From contig QHPE01000153.1 of NCBI GenBank assembly GCA_003218945.1, forward strand, positions 4,916 through 39,783: a DNA stretch of 34,868 nucleotides, given 5' to 3'. Below the pieces are notes generated by a model. The model had not been told where the DNA came from. It saw only the letters and a list, made by a program, of their open reading frames with translations, and searched no databases. The DNA is from Verrucomicrobiota bacterium (lineage in GTDB: Bacteria > Verrucomicrobiota > Verrucomicrobiia > Chthoniobacterales > UBA10450). Of this stretch, positions 1-9,797 are shown one piece after another (position 1 is the stretch's first letter; the number at the start of each line of letters is the position of its first letter). A program made the translations under genes and the position numbers.

Positions 1-1
1 A

Positions 2-889
2 TTGGAAATTGTCCGCGATCCTACACTCGATCGACTGCTGACCGATGCGTTCCGTGGCGACGGGCCGGTTCGCTGCGAGTTGGCCCTGGACGATTCACAA
101 ATCGAGCTGCATGCAGTCGCCACCAAGAATGAGGCGGGCGAGGTCACCGGCGCACTGGTTTTGTTTCACGATATCACGGAGCTAAAAAAAATGGATCAAG
201 TGCGGCGGGATTTCGTGGCGAACGTCTCGCACGAACTGCGCACACCTCTCTCCATATTGCGCGGCTACATCGAGACCTTGCTCGATAATCCGAAAACACC
301 GCACGAAGAACTCCTGCGAATTCTTCGAGTGATGGAGCGCCATTCGAATCGCCTGGAGTTGCTCGTCGAAGATTTGCTTACCCTTGCGCAACTCGAATCA
401 GGGAACCCGGATTTGCAGTTGGAAATTGTCGACCTCCCGGAATTTCTCCGTGAGATGATCCGCGATTGGGAAAAGAAGCTCGCAACCAAACAGCTCAGCA
501 TCGTCGTGGACATTTCGCCGACGTTATCCCCGATTCGGGCTGACCGGACGCGGCTACAGGAAGCGGTCTATAATTTGCTCGACAACGCCGTAAAATATTC
601 GCGTGAGCAGGGCGAGATTCGGCTCAGTGCCCGGCAACGCGACGGCCAACTCGAGCTGAGCGTCAGCGACGAGGGCATCGGCATTGCCGGGGAAGATTTG
701 CCGCGCATCTTCGAGCGTTTCTACCGCGCAGACAAAGCACGCAGCCCCGATAGAGTCCGCGGAACGGGTCTCGGTCTGGCGATAGTAAAACACGTCGCAC
801 AGCTACACGGCGGCCGCGTCGAGGCGGAAAGCGAGCTTGGGCGCGGAACCACCATCCGCGTGATCTTGCCAGTGGGCGGAGCCGCGTGA
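2..889 (+). CDS. phoR: PhoR-like sensor histidine kinase, 5' truncated by window edge
   Basis: HisKA motif VANVSHELRTPLSILRGYIETL, N box LLDNAVKYS, G boxes DEGIGI and GTGLGLAIVKH; directly upstream of pst genes. Confidence 0.88.
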   Translation: MEIVRDPTLDRLLTDAFRGDGPVRCELALDDSQIELHAVATKNEAGEVTGALVLFHDITELKKMDQVRRDFVANVSHELRTPLSILRGYIETLLDNPKTPHEELLRILRVMERHSNRLELLVEDLLTLAQLESGNPDLQLEIVDLPEFLREMIRDWEKKLATKQLSIVVDISPTLSPIRADRTRLQEAVYNLLDNAVKYSREQGEIRLSARQRDGQLELSVSDEGIGIAGEDLPRIFERFYRADKARSPDRVRGTGLGLAIVKHVAQLHGGRVEAESELGRGTTIRVILPVGGAA

Positions 890-986
890 GTCGTTGGAGC
901 GTTTAGGTCTTAAACCGTTGAAGCGGTAAGTTTCGTTGCGCTTTATCCCTTCTACGCCTCAACGTTCTAACGCCGGCAAAGCCGTT

Positions 987-1004
987 GTCACACAAACGTA
1001 ACAG
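987..1004 (-). promoter_or_regulatory. Candidate Pho-box-like direct repeat upstream of pstS (CTGTTAC-4nt-GTGTGAC on minus strand)
   Basis: Plus strand gtcacacaaacgtaacag; two 7-mers 11 nt apart resembling the E. coli Pho box CTGTCAT-N4-CTGTCAC; weak match. Confidence 0.25.
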
Positions 1005-1048
1005 TAAAGCCTTTGACCGGCTGAATCGAACTGCGGCAATTTCGCGGT

Positions 1049-2065
1049 ATGACGAAATTCCGCAAAACAACTCTTCTTGGGCTGACAATTGCGCTGGGAG
1101 TGTGCGCAAGCGCTTCGGCGCAGATGATGATCAACGGCGCGGGTGCGACCTTCCCGTATCCGATTTACTCCAAATGGTTTGACGAATACGCGAAGGTCGA
1201 TCCTTCGGTGCGATTCAATTATCAATCCATCGGTTCCGGCGGCGGGCAAAAGCAAATCTTGGCGCAAACAGTTGATTTCGGCGCATCCGACGGGCCGATG
1301 AGCGACGACAATTTAGCGAAAGCCCCCGGGAAAATCTTGCATATTCCAACCGTCGCCGGCGCGGATGTGGTAGCCTACAACGTGCCTGGAAACCCGGCGT
1401 TAAAGCTCGATGCAGACACGATTGCAGGAATTTTCCTTGGCCAGATCAAAAAATGGAACGATCCAAAAATCACAGCGCTCAATCCCGGAGTTAGCTTACC
1501 CGATCAAGAGATCGTAGTTGTGCATCGTTCCGACGGCAGCGGGACGACTTACATTTGGACTGATTACCTGAGCAAGATTAGCTCGGAATGGAAACAGAAA
1601 GTGGGCACGAACACGTCCGTAAACTGGCCAACTGGAATCGGGGGCAAAGGCAATGAAGGTGTAGCCGGTCAAATCAAGCAAACTCCGGGCGCGCTGGGTT
1701 ACGTAGAGTTGATCTATGCGGTTCAAAATAAGATGCCTTATGCAGAAGTGAAAAATTCTGCGGGCAAATTTGTAAAGCCGACTCTCGAATCAATCACCGC
1801 CGCGCTCGCGACTGCAGAAATCCCGGACGATTTCCGTTTCTCAATTACCAATGCGCCGGGCCCGGACGCTTATCCGATCTGCGGTGCGACGTGGCTGCTG
1901 GTGTACGAGCAGCAGAAAGATCCCGCTAAAGGTAAGAAGCTCGTTGAGTTCTTAAAATGGGCCGCGAAAGACGGCGAGAAAATGGCGCGAGATCTGCAGT
2001 ATGCGCCGTTGCCCGACAGCCTTCAGCAGAAGGTTTTGAAGCGAATCGATGAGATCAAAACGTAA
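1049..2065 (+). CDS. pstS: Phosphate ABC transporter substrate-binding protein PstS
   Basis: Signal peptide then INGAGATFPYPIYSKWFDEY, SIGSGGGQKQI, HRSDGSGTTYIWTDYLS; followed by pstCAB. Confidence 0.96.
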   Translation: MTKFRKTTLLGLTIALGVCASASAQMMINGAGATFPYPIYSKWFDEYAKVDPSVRFNYQSIGSGGGQKQILAQTVDFGASDGPMSDDNLAKAPGKILHIPTVAGADVVAYNVPGNPALKLDADTIAGIFLGQIKKWNDPKITALNPGVSLPDQEIVVVHRSDGSGTTYIWTDYLSKISSEWKQKVGTNTSVNWPTGIGGKGNEGVAGQIKQTPGALGYVELIYAVQNKMPYAEVKNSAGKFVKPTLESITAALATAEIPDDFRFSITNAPGPDAYPICGATWLLVYEQQKDPAKGKKLVEFLKWAAKDGEKMARDLQYAPLPDSLQQKVLKRIDEIKT

Positions 2066-2079
2066 CCAGGAGTGTAGTA

Positions 2080-2095
2080 CAGCGGTCTGCCGCTG
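2080..2095 (+). repeat. Short hairpin CAGCGGTCTGCCGCTG between pstS and pstC
   Basis: Perfect 6-bp stem with 4-nt loop in the 52-nt gap; possible mRNA processing/attenuation element. Confidence 0.45.
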
Positions 2096-2117
2096 CTAAT
2101 TAAGTATCCAAATCGGT

Positions 2118-3101
2118 ATGGGTGTGGCCGCATCAATAGCGGTGGAAGAGCGTTCCGTCCAAGAAAGGATGGCGCGTCCATCCCGCTTTGGCGATAAGGC
2201 ATTCGAGTGGCTTACGCTGGCTATGGCACTGGCGGTGGTTGTGCTGATCATTCTCATCGGTTGGCAGCTCTGGATTGGATCTTCGGTCGCCATAAAGAAA
2301 TTCGGGTTTCATTTCCTGACCACATCAACCTGGGACCCCGTCGCGGAACAGTTCGGTGCGCTGCCCTTCATATACGGAACGCTCGTTTCTTCTCTCATCG
2401 CGCTTGTGATCGCGGTTCCCTTGGGCATCGCCACAGCAGCCTATCTAACCGAACTTGCACCGCTGTGGATTCGGCAGCCGCTCGCGTCGTTGATCGAAAT
2501 GCTGGCGGCGATTCCGAGCGTCATCCTTGGACTCTGGGGCATCTTCGTGATGATCCCCTGGCTACGCGATTACCCCTTCCCCTGGCTCAAGCGATCATTT
2601 GGGTGGACGCCGTTTTTCAGCGGGCCGATCTACGGGCCATGCATGTTCGCCGGCGGAATCATTATCGCCGTCATGATTCTTCCGATCATTACTTCCGTCT
2701 CGCGCGAGATTTTGCGCGGTGTCCCGGATTTGCAACGAGAAGCTGCGTACGGTTTGGGCGCGACGCGCTGGGAAGCTACCCGCATCGCGGTCCTGAGTTA
2801 CGCGAAGAAAGGGTTATTCGGTGCGGTGATTCTCGGGCTGGGCCGCGCTCTTGGCGAAACGATGGCTGTCACCATGGTGATCGGCAATACGCCTCAGATC
2901 GCCGTGTCGCTTTTCAAACCCGGTTATACCCTGGCCAGTGTGCTCGCCAATGAATTCACCGAGGCGACCACCGATATGTACCTCCAGGCGTTGTTCGAGG
3001 TCGGGCTGGTCCTTTTTGGCATAACCATTCTGGTAAACCTTTTAGCTCAGTTGCTTCTGCGGACCATCGCCGCCAAATCAGCGACTCGCGCCGTGCAATA
3101 G
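2118..3101 (+). CDS. pstC: Phosphate ABC transporter permease PstC
   Basis: Multi-TM permease, LIEMLAAIPSVILGLWG, GLGRALGETMAVTMVIGN. Confidence 0.95.
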   Translation: MGVAASIAVEERSVQERMARPSRFGDKAFEWLTLAMALAVVVLIILIGWQLWIGSSVAIKKFGFHFLTTSTWDPVAEQFGALPFIYGTLVSSLIALVIAVPLGIATAAYLTELAPLWIRQPLASLIEMLAAIPSVILGLWGIFVMIPWLRDYPFPWLKRSFGWTPFFSGPIYGPCMFAGGIIIAVMILPIITSVSREILRGVPDLQREAAYGLGATRWEATRIAVLSYAKKGLFGAVILGLGRALGETMAVTMVIGNTPQIAVSLFKPGYTLASVLANEFTEATTDMYLQALFEVGLVLFGITILVNLLAQLLLRTIAAKSATRAVQ

Positions 3102-3103
3102 CC

Positions 3104-3964
3104 ATGCGTTTCGAACGGGCACACAATCACACCTGGCGCAAAATCAAAAGCGCTCTGGCAGTTGGAATCGCCTTTGGTTCAGCGCTTCTTGTGATCACTC
3201 CACTGGGGCTGGTGTTTTTTTACCTCCTTATCAATGGCGCAGGTTCGGTGAATTGGGACTTTTTCACAAAACTACCCGCGCCAGTCGGGGCGCTTGGCGG
3301 CGGAATGGCGAACGCAATCGTCGGCACGCTGGAATTGCTTGCTCTTGCCGGGGTCATCGGAATACCGGTCGGTGTTTTGGGGGGAGTTTACCTGGCGGAA
3401 TACGGCTCGGCCCGGCTCAATTCTGTTCTGCGCTTCCTTGCCGACGTTCTGAACGGCATTCCGTCGATCACCTGGGGTGTCGTCGTCTATGGTCTGATCG
3501 TGTTGCGGTTCAAAGGCTGTTCTGCGTACGCCGGTGGGCTCGCCCTGGCTCTGATCATGATTCCGCTTATTCTGCGCACCACTGAGGAAGTTATTCTTCT
3601 TGTGCCAAACGGATACCGCGAAGCTGCCCTCGCCCTTGGCGTCAGCCGTTGGAAAACAATCGTCCATATCGTGATGAAGACGGCGTCTAAGGGGATTATC
3701 ACGGGAATCCTTCTTGCTCTGGCTCGCGTTGGTGGCGAGACGGCGCCCCTTCTTTTCACCGCATTTGGCAATCGCTTTTGGAACCACAGTCTCAGTCAAC
3801 CCATTGCTGCGCTTCCATTGCAGGTTTTTACTTATGCAATTTCTCCCTACGACGATTGGCATCGCCAGGCCTGGGCTGGCGCGCTGGTGCTCGTCACAGG
3901 TGTTTTTTGCGTTAACATATTAGTTAGAATTTTAACTCGCGGACGTGGGGCGTCCGTTGTTTAG
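3104..3964 (+). CDS. pstA: Phosphate ABC transporter permease PstA
   Basis: Multi-TM permease, [37 protein letters not shown]. Confidence 0.95.
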   Translation: MRFERAHNHTWRKIKSALAVGIAFGSALLVITPLGLVFFYLLINGAGSVNWDFFTKLPAPVGALGGGMANAIVGTLELLALAGVIGIPVGVLGGVYLAEYGSARLNSVLRFLADVLNGIPSITWGVVVYGLIVLRFKGCSAYAGGLALALIMIPLILRTTEEVILLVPNGYREAALALGVSRWKTIVHIVMKTASKGIITGILLALARVGGETAPLLFTAFGNRFWNHSLSQPIAALPLQVFTYAISPYDDWHRQAWAGALVLVTGVFCVNILVRILTRGRGASVV

Positions 3965-3975
3965 GGCTTTCGCAA

Positions 3976-4824
3976 ATGGAGAACTTAGTTATGGAAACAC
4001 CTGAACAAACCGTTATGGAGCGTCTCGAACATGGCTCGGCCCCGCCGCCCGACGCGGAGGTTCCAGCTGCGCACACGTTTGAGGTAAAAAACGTGTCTAT
4101 CTGGTACGGCGAGAAGCTTGCCATTGATAATGTGACGCTCGACGTGGCTGCAAATGCTGTGACCGCCATCATAGGACCGAGCGGCTGTGGAAAATCCACG
4201 TTTCTCCGGGCTCTCAACCGAATGCACGAGCTCACGCCCAAGACGCGCATGGAAGGCACAGTTCTGCTAAATGGCGAGGATCTCTATTCGAGCACGGTCG
4301 ATCCGGCGATCGTCCGGAGGCGTGTCGGCATGGTTTTTCAGAAATCGAATCCTTTCCCAACCATGACGATCGGGGAAAACGTCGTCATCGGTTTGCGGTT
4401 GAATGGTGTACGCAACCAGAGATTTCTCAACGAACGGCTGGAGAAATCGCTGCGGATGGCTGCTTTGTGGGACGAAGTGAAGGATGATTTGCACAAGCCG
4501 GGCACCAGTCTTTCAGGCGGGCAACAGCAACGCCTCTGCATCGCGCGCGCTCTGGCGGTGGAACCTGAAGTAATTTTAATGGATGAGCCTTGTTCGGCAC
4601 TGGATCCGATTGCTACGGCCAAAATTGAGGAATTGATTTATCAACTAAAAGCGCGTTACACGATCGTCACGGTGACGCACAATATGCAGCAAGCGGGCCG
4701 TGTTTCCGATTATACCGCTTTCTTTTATCTTGGTCGCCTCATCGAATATGGGCCAACCACGAAAATCTTCACAAACCCAGGCGAAAAACAGACAGAAGAT
4801 TACATCACTGGGAGGTTTGGATGA
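3976..4824 (+). CDS. pstB: Phosphate ABC transporter ATP-binding protein PstB
   Basis: Walker [18 protein letters not shown], signature [32 protein letters not shown]. Confidence 0.97.
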   Translation: MENLVMETPEQTVMERLEHGSAPPPDAEVPAAHTFEVKNVSIWYGEKLAIDNVTLDVAANAVTAIIGPSGCGKSTFLRALNRMHELTPKTRMEGTVLLNGEDLYSSTVDPAIVRRRVGMVFQKSNPFPTMTIGENVVIGLRLNGVRNQRFLNERLEKSLRMAALWDEVKDDLHKPGTSLSGGQQQRLCIARALAVEPEVILMDEPCSALDPIATAKIEELIYQLKARYTIVTVTHNMQQAGRVSDYTAFFYLGRLIEYGPTTKIFTNPGEKQTEDYITGRFG

Positions 4825-4888
4825 TTTTTTACAGGCGCGATGTCTGCGGCCGCCGCGATCTTATGAACAGCAGGAACCGAGGGGAACA

Positions 4889-5575
4889 ATGGTAGTACCA
4901 AAACACATTCTTGGAACATTCGACGATGCGCTGACGTCGCTACGCAAAGATTTACTGATGATGGCCGGCCTGGCCGAGCGCAGCCTCGATCGCGCAATCA
5001 AGGGCTTGCTGCAACGCGATGACGATCTTTGCACGCACGCAATCGCAGATGATGAAGAGATCGATCAACTGGAGAAGCAGATCGACAAGGATGGGTTCGA
5101 AATTCTGCTGCGGTATCAGCCGGTGGCATCGGATCTGCGCCGGGTGATTTCGGCAATAAAACTTTCGCCAAACATCGAGCGCGTGGGCGATCAAGCCACG
5201 AACATCGCGAAACGCGCGCGCAAGCTGAATCGGCACCCGCCCCTGCCTGAAGTGCAAATGATCGTGCCGATACAGGCGCACGCGATGTCGATGTTCAAGG
5301 ACAGCATCAACGCATTTGCGCGGGAAAATGTCGAGCTGGCCCACTCGGTCTGCAGCCGCGACAAACAACTCGACGATATGAATCGCGATGCAAACCGGAA
5401 ACTGACCGAGCTGATGATGGAGGACAGGGAGCAGTTGCGCGGGTATTTTAACTTGATCCTAATCTCGCGCGCCCTCGAACGCGTCGGCGATCACGCAACC
5501 AACATTGCCGAGGACGCCGTTTACGCCGCAGCAGCGGAAGACATCAGGCACAAGAGTTTGGCGGCGTCCGTGTGA
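4889..5575 (+). CDS. phoU: Phosphate signalling protein PhoU
   Basis: Two PhoU repeats (LSPNIERVGDQATNIAKRA; ISRALERVGDHATNIAEDAVY); ATG at 4889 preceded by GAGGGGAAC; the longer ORF from 4700 overlaps pstB. Confidence 0.94.
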   Translation: MVVPKHILGTFDDALTSLRKDLLMMAGLAERSLDRAIKGLLQRDDDLCTHAIADDEEIDQLEKQIDKDGFEILLRYQPVASDLRRVISAIKLSPNIERVGDQATNIAKRARKLNRHPPLPEVQMIVPIQAHAMSMFKDSINAFARENVELAHSVCSRDKQLDDMNRDANRKLTELMMEDREQLRGYFNLILISRALERVGDHATNIAEDAVYAAAAEDIRHKSLAASV

Positions 5576-5615
5576 GACGCATTGCGTATGCGCGGCTGAT
5601 CGGCAATCGTTAAAG

Positions 5616-7865
5616 ATGCCGGAAGCCCAGGCCACCCCGCGGACCGAAGAGAAAAGCAGCGTGACCGCTGTTCCGCAGGTCGTTGAGGCGGCGCATAACC
5701 ATTTTCGCGACCCGAAAAATTTTATCAACCGAGAGTTGAGCTGGCTAGCGTTCAATCAGCGCGTGCTGGAGGAAGCGCAGGACCCTGCACAACCACTGAT
5801 CGAACGAGTTAAGTTTCTCACGATTTTCAGCTCAAACCTGGATGAATTTTTCGAGATTCGCGTAGCCGGGATCAAACAACAGATCGAAAGCGAGACCAGC
5901 GATCTTGGACCCGACGGGTTGAGCCCGACTGAGCTCTTCGACCGCATCCAGAAAACGGTGCGCCAACTGGTGGCGACGCAGTATGCGCTTTGGAAAAACG
6001 AGTTACAGCCGGAACTGGCGAAGAATGGGATTTACGTGCGTGAGATGGTGGAATTGTCGGCAAAACGCGCGGCTTGGGCGAATCGCTATTTTCACCAGGA
6101 AGTTTTGCCGATGCTCACGCCGCTGGCTGTGGATGCCAGCCATCCCTTCCCGCATCTGTTGAACCGCAGTCACAATTTGCTGGTGCGTGCGAAGACGCGC
6201 CGTCGTGGCGAGCCGCTGCACGCCATTGTCCAGGTGCCGCGAGTTGTCCCCAGGTTGATTCTTATGCCACGCGGCACCGGCGCCAACGAGCCGTGGGAAT
6301 ACATTTATCTGGCGTCGCTGATTAAACAGCACATCGGCGAATTGTTTCCCGGGTTAATTCTGGACGGCGTGCACGCGTTTCGGGTCACGCGCAACAGCGA
6401 CCTCTACATCGACGATGAAGAAGCGGAAAATCTTTTGCGAACAATCGAACAGGAGCTGCGACGCTCCAGCCGCGGTAATGCGGTACGGCTGGAAGTGGAA
6501 GCTGATTGTCCGAAAGATTTTCTCGAGCTGCTTCTCGACTTTTTCAATCTGTCCGAACCCGATGCCTGCAAACTGGATGGGCCGTTGTCGATGACGCATC
6601 TTCTGCCACTTGTTACGAACGACGCTTTTGCGAAGCTAAAAGACCGTCCATTCCAGCCGGCGCGGGATCCGGCGTTGCCGCCGCATGTGGATTTCTTTGA
6701 AGTGTTGCGGCGTCAGGACGTGCTGCTGCATCATCCCTACGATAGTTACGATCAGATCGTCGAGTTGGCCGAGACAGCAGCAAAAGATCCGCAGGTCCTC
6801 GCAATTAAAATCACCCTCTATCGCACCAGCGGAGATTCGCCCATTGTCGAGGCATTGATTGACGCGGCAAATGCCGGAAAACAAGTCACTGCGATTGTCG
6901 AGTTGCGGGCCCGTTTCGACGAGGCGAGCAACATTCAGTGGGCCCGACGGCTAGAGGAAGCCGGTGCGCATGTGATCTATGGTGTGGTTGGTCTCAAAAC
7001 ACATTGCAAGGCGCTGTTGATCGTTAGGCGGGACGCCGACGAACTCCGGCGCTATGTCCATCTCGCGACCGGAAATTATCACCCGCGGACGGCGCGGATT
7101 TACACCGATTTCAGTCTGCTCACAAGCGAACCGCAATTGAGCGAAGAGGTAGCAACCGTCTTCAACACGCTGACCGGCCTGGCCGGTTATCCGGGCTTAA
7201 AGAAAATGATGGTCGCCCCGTTCGACATGCACAGCCGACTCATCAAACTGATCGAGCGGGAGCGCGACAACGCAGTTGCCGGCAAGCCGGCGCGCATTGT
7301 TGCGAAGATGAACGCACTGGTCGACCTGGAGATCATCGAAAAACTTTATGAAGCATCCTGCGCGGATGTGACCATTGATCTGGTCGTTCGTGGAATCTGT
7401 TGCTTGCGTCCCAAAGTTCCAAGTCTTAGCGAAAACATTCGTGTTATCAGCATCGTTGGCCGGTTTCTGGAACACAGCCGGGTCTTTTACTTCGAAAATG
7501 CCGGTCAACCGCGGGTTTTTCTTTCCAGTGCAGATTGGATGCCGCGCAATTTTTACCGGCGCATCGAGCTGGCGTTCCCAGTCGAAACGCAGGCGCTGCG
7601 AGATCAAATCATCAACGACGTTATTCCGGCGTTTCTGAACGACCGGGTGAAGGCGCGGGAATTGCAGGCCGACGGTACCTACCGCCGCTTGAAGCCAGAA
7701 GGCGAAGAACCGCGCCGACAGGCGCAATGGCAATTTCGCGAAGTCTCACGCGAGCGGACGAAAAAGCTCAGCGGTTCGACGAAGAAAGCGCGTGCGGACC
7801 GATTGGTGCCAATCGCGGTTGTGCACGAGAGTAGGGTGGCCGGAGCGCCGAAGTCGGAGACGTAG
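5616..7865 (+). CDS. ppk1: Polyphosphate kinase 1
   Basis: FINRELSWLAFNQRVLEEA, TLYRTSGDSPIVEALIDAANAGKQVTAIVELRARFDEASNI, LKTHCKALLIVRRD. Confidence 0.96.
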   Translation: MPEAQATPRTEEKSSVTAVPQVVEAAHNHFRDPKNFINRELSWLAFNQRVLEEAQDPAQPLIERVKFLTIFSSNLDEFFEIRVAGIKQQIESETSDLGPDGLSPTELFDRIQKTVRQLVATQYALWKNELQPELAKNGIYVREMVELSAKRAAWANRYFHQEVLPMLTPLAVDASHPFPHLLNRSHNLLVRAKTRRRGEPLHAIVQVPRVVPRLILMPRGTGANEPWEYIYLASLIKQHIGELFPGLILDGVHAFRVTRNSDLYIDDEEAENLLRTIEQELRRSSRGNAVRLEVEADCPKDFLELLLDFFNLSEPDACKLDGPLSMTHLLPLVTNDAFAKLKDRPFQPARDPALPPHVDFFEVLRRQDVLLHHPYDSYDQIVELAETAAKDPQVLAIKITLYRTSGDSPIVEALIDAANAGKQVTAIVELRARFDEASNIQWARRLEEAGAHVIYGVVGLKTHCKALLIVRRDADELRRYVHLATGNYHPRTARIYTDFSLLTSEPQLSEEVATVFNTLTGLAGYPGLKKMMVAPFDMHSRLIKLIERERDNAVAGKPARIVAKMNALVDLEIIEKLYEASCADVTIDLVVRGICCLRPKVPSLSENIRVISIVGRFLEHSRVFYFENAGQPRVFLSSADWMPRNFYRRIELAFPVETQALRDQIINDVIPAFLNDRVKARELQADGTYRRLKPEGEEPRRQAQWQFREVSRERTKKLSGSTKKARADRLVPIAVVHESRVAGAPKSET

Positions 7866-7932
7866 TTCACCCCGTGAGATATGACGCACTATCCGGGAGA
7901 CCATCGCACGCACGATTATCTCACGAGGTGAA
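7866..7932 (+). promoter_or_regulatory. Inverted repeat overlapping the probable start of the ROK/polyphosphate glucokinase gene
   Basis: TTCACCCCGTGAGATA (7866-7881) vs TATCTCACGAGGTGAA (7917-7932): 15 of 16 positions pair, 35-nt loop; right arm contains candidate GTG start 7928. Confidence 0.7.
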
Positions 7933-8617
7933 GAAACGAATTCTCGTCATCGACGTCGGCGGCTCGAATGTGAAGGTGATGATTTCGCGCGCGCAGCGTC
8001 GAAAATTCAAATCCGGTCCGAACATGACTCCGCGCGAAATGGTGGCTCAGATCAAATCGCTGGTCCACGGTTGGGCTTTCGACGCAGTCTCGATCGGATT
8101 TCCCTCGCCAGTCCGCAATGGCTGCATCATGAGCGAACCGAAGCATCTCGGCCCAGGATGGGCGCGATTCAATCTCGAGAAGTCGTTAGGCAAACCGGTC
8201 CGCATTATTAACGACGCCGCCATGCAGGCGCTCGGCAGTTTTCGAGGTGGGCGGATGCTGTTTCTCGGGCTGGGGACCGGCCTGGGATCGGCCTTGATTT
8301 GGGACACCAACTTGTTGCCGCTCGAACTCGGTGATCTCCCTTACGGCAACGGCCACATTATCGAAGATTACCTTGGCAAGTCTGGATTGAGGCGACTCGG
8401 CGAAAAACGGTGGAAACGAGAAGTCCTTCACGCCGTGGCTCTGCTAAAGAAATCGCTCATTGCCGATTACGTTGTCCTCGGCGGCGGCAGCGCGAAAAAG
8501 TTGGACGCGCTGCCCGAAGGGATCGAGTTAGGACACAACCGAAACGCTTTTCTCGGCGGCGTTCGCCTGTGGCAAACCGACCCGCGCACGTGCAAACCGA
8601 AATGGCAAATCTTATGA
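7928..8617 (+). CDS. ROK-family kinase, probable polyphosphate glucokinase (copy 1)
   Basis: VIDVGGSNVKVMIS, NDAAMQALGS, LGLGTGLGSALIW, DYVVLGGGSAKKLD; adjacent to ppk1; start chosen by alignment with the 11321-12013 paralog (ORF open from 7874). Confidence 0.82.
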   Translation: MKKRILVIDVGGSNVKVMISRAQRRKFKSGPNMTPREMVAQIKSLVHGWAFDAVSIGFPSPVRNGCIMSEPKHLGPGWARFNLEKSLGKPVRIINDAAMQALGSFRGGRMLFLGLGTGLGSALIWDTNLLPLELGDLPYGNGHIIEDYLGKSGLRRLGEKRWKREVLHAVALLKKSLIADYVVLGGGSAKKLDALPEGIELGHNRNAFLGGVRLWQTDPRTCKPKWQIL

Positions 8618-8708
8618 AAGAGCCTCACCCAAAGAGCACAAGGGACACGAAGGCCATTTTGAATAGGGTGACGTTGTGTCCTTGGCGGATGTTGTGCGAG
8701 GTCTGATC

Positions 8709-9176
8709 ATGCGACTTTATTTCCTGAGACATGGCAGGGCCGATTGGCCCGACTGGAAAAAGCCCGATGACGAACGGCCGCTCACTGAATTCGGCAAAAA
8801 GGAAATGCGCCAAGTGGCGAAATTTCTCAACCGTCTCAAGGTGCAGCCAGACCTGATCGTGACCAGTCCGTTGCCGCGGGCGTCGCAGACAGCGAAGATT
8901 GCCGCGGAACAACTAAAAACGAAGCTGCGGAAAGATGAAGCGCTCGAGCCGGGATTTGGAATAAGCGAATTGAGAACTGTGCTGAAGCGGCATGGCTCAA
9001 AAATCTTGATGCTTGTTGGCCATGAGCCGGATTTTACCAGCGTGATCTCCGAGTTGACCGGCGCTAGCCTCAAGCTTTCCAAAGGCGGTGTGGCGCTGCT
9101 CGATATCGATCCCGAATCTGAGGAAGGAAAACTTCTCTGGCTGTTCCCGCCAAAATTCGCGCGCAAAGCGAAATAG
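8709..9176 (+). CDS. sixA: SixA-like phosphohistidine phosphatase (histidine phosphatase superfamily)
   Basis: N-terminal MRLYFLRHGRADWP, VTSPLPRASQTAKIAAEQL, LMLVGHEPDFTSVISELTG. Confidence 0.88.
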   Translation: MRLYFLRHGRADWPDWKKPDDERPLTEFGKKEMRQVAKFLNRLKVQPDLIVTSPLPRASQTAKIAAEQLKTKLRKDEALEPGFGISELRTVLKRHGSKILMLVGHEPDFTSVISELTGASLKLSKGGVALLDIDPESEEGKLLWLFPPKFARKAK

Positions 9177-9332
9177 CGCGCTTGTTTGCACGATGCATGG
9201 AGGGATGAGCTCCCGCAAGCCCTCGCGAGCGTAAACGGCGTCTCGGAGCGGCGGCGCGCACGGAGTGACGCGTCCTACCCCACCATTCGCGTACAGGTAG
9301 GGGGGCAGTCCTCTGCACGCCGTGTCAGTTTT

Positions 9333-9761
9333 CTACGGGTTCGGCGAAGCCGATGGTGCAGCAGTGCCGACAGGCAACACACCAGCGCCCGAGTCAGGCG
9401 CTGCTGGAGAAGAAGCCAGTGAAGCGTTGGCAGGCGAAGGTGTTGCTCCCGCGGGCGCAGGCGAAGTCTGCGGGGCCCCTTGCGTCTTCATGAGTTCACG
9501 ACGGAAAGCGCTGCTGGCCGTGGTATGGTGCGCATACAGGACGGATAAGGCAAAGGTGAGCACAAAAAATATTGCGGCCAGCCATGTGGTGAATTTCACC
9601 AACACGTTGGTCGTTTGGGCGCCGAAAATATTCTCAGTAACCCCAGCACCAAACGCCGCGCCCAAGCCTTCGCTCTTTGGCCGCTGCATCAGGATGACAA
9701 GAACCATCAGCACGGCCACCAGCGCAAAAAGCACGAGGCAAAGGTTAATCAAAAGGTTCAT
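9333..9761 (-). CDS. secG: Preprotein translocase subunit SecG with Pro/Ala/Ser-rich C-terminal tail
   Basis: MNLLINLCLVLFALVAVLMVLVILMQRPKSEGLGAAFGAGVTENIFG is typical SecG. Confidence 0.9.
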   Translation of the reverse strand: MNLLINLCLVLFALVAVLMVLVILMQRPKSEGLGAAFGAGVTENIFGAQTTNVLVKFTTWLAAIFFVLTFALSVLYAHHTTASSAFRRELMKTQGAPQTSPAPAGATPSPANASLASSPAAPDSGAGVLPVGTAAPSASPNP

Positions 9762-9797
9762 CGGGAGGCGAAATATCTCCAAAGAAACGAGACAAGC

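Noticed and set aside
2207-2953. 248-aa ORF in another frame over pstC
   Set aside because: Out-of-frame shadow of pstC, rich in Arg/His/Gly as expected for shifted GC-rich coding DNA.
3272-3862. 196-aa antisense ORF across pstA
   Set aside because: Lies opposite a clear pstA gene; low-complexity shadow translation without recognisable motifs.
4700-4888. Extended N-terminus of the PhoU ORF
   Set aside because: Overlaps pstB in another frame and is unlike PhoU; the ATG at 4889 gives a normal PhoU N-terminus.
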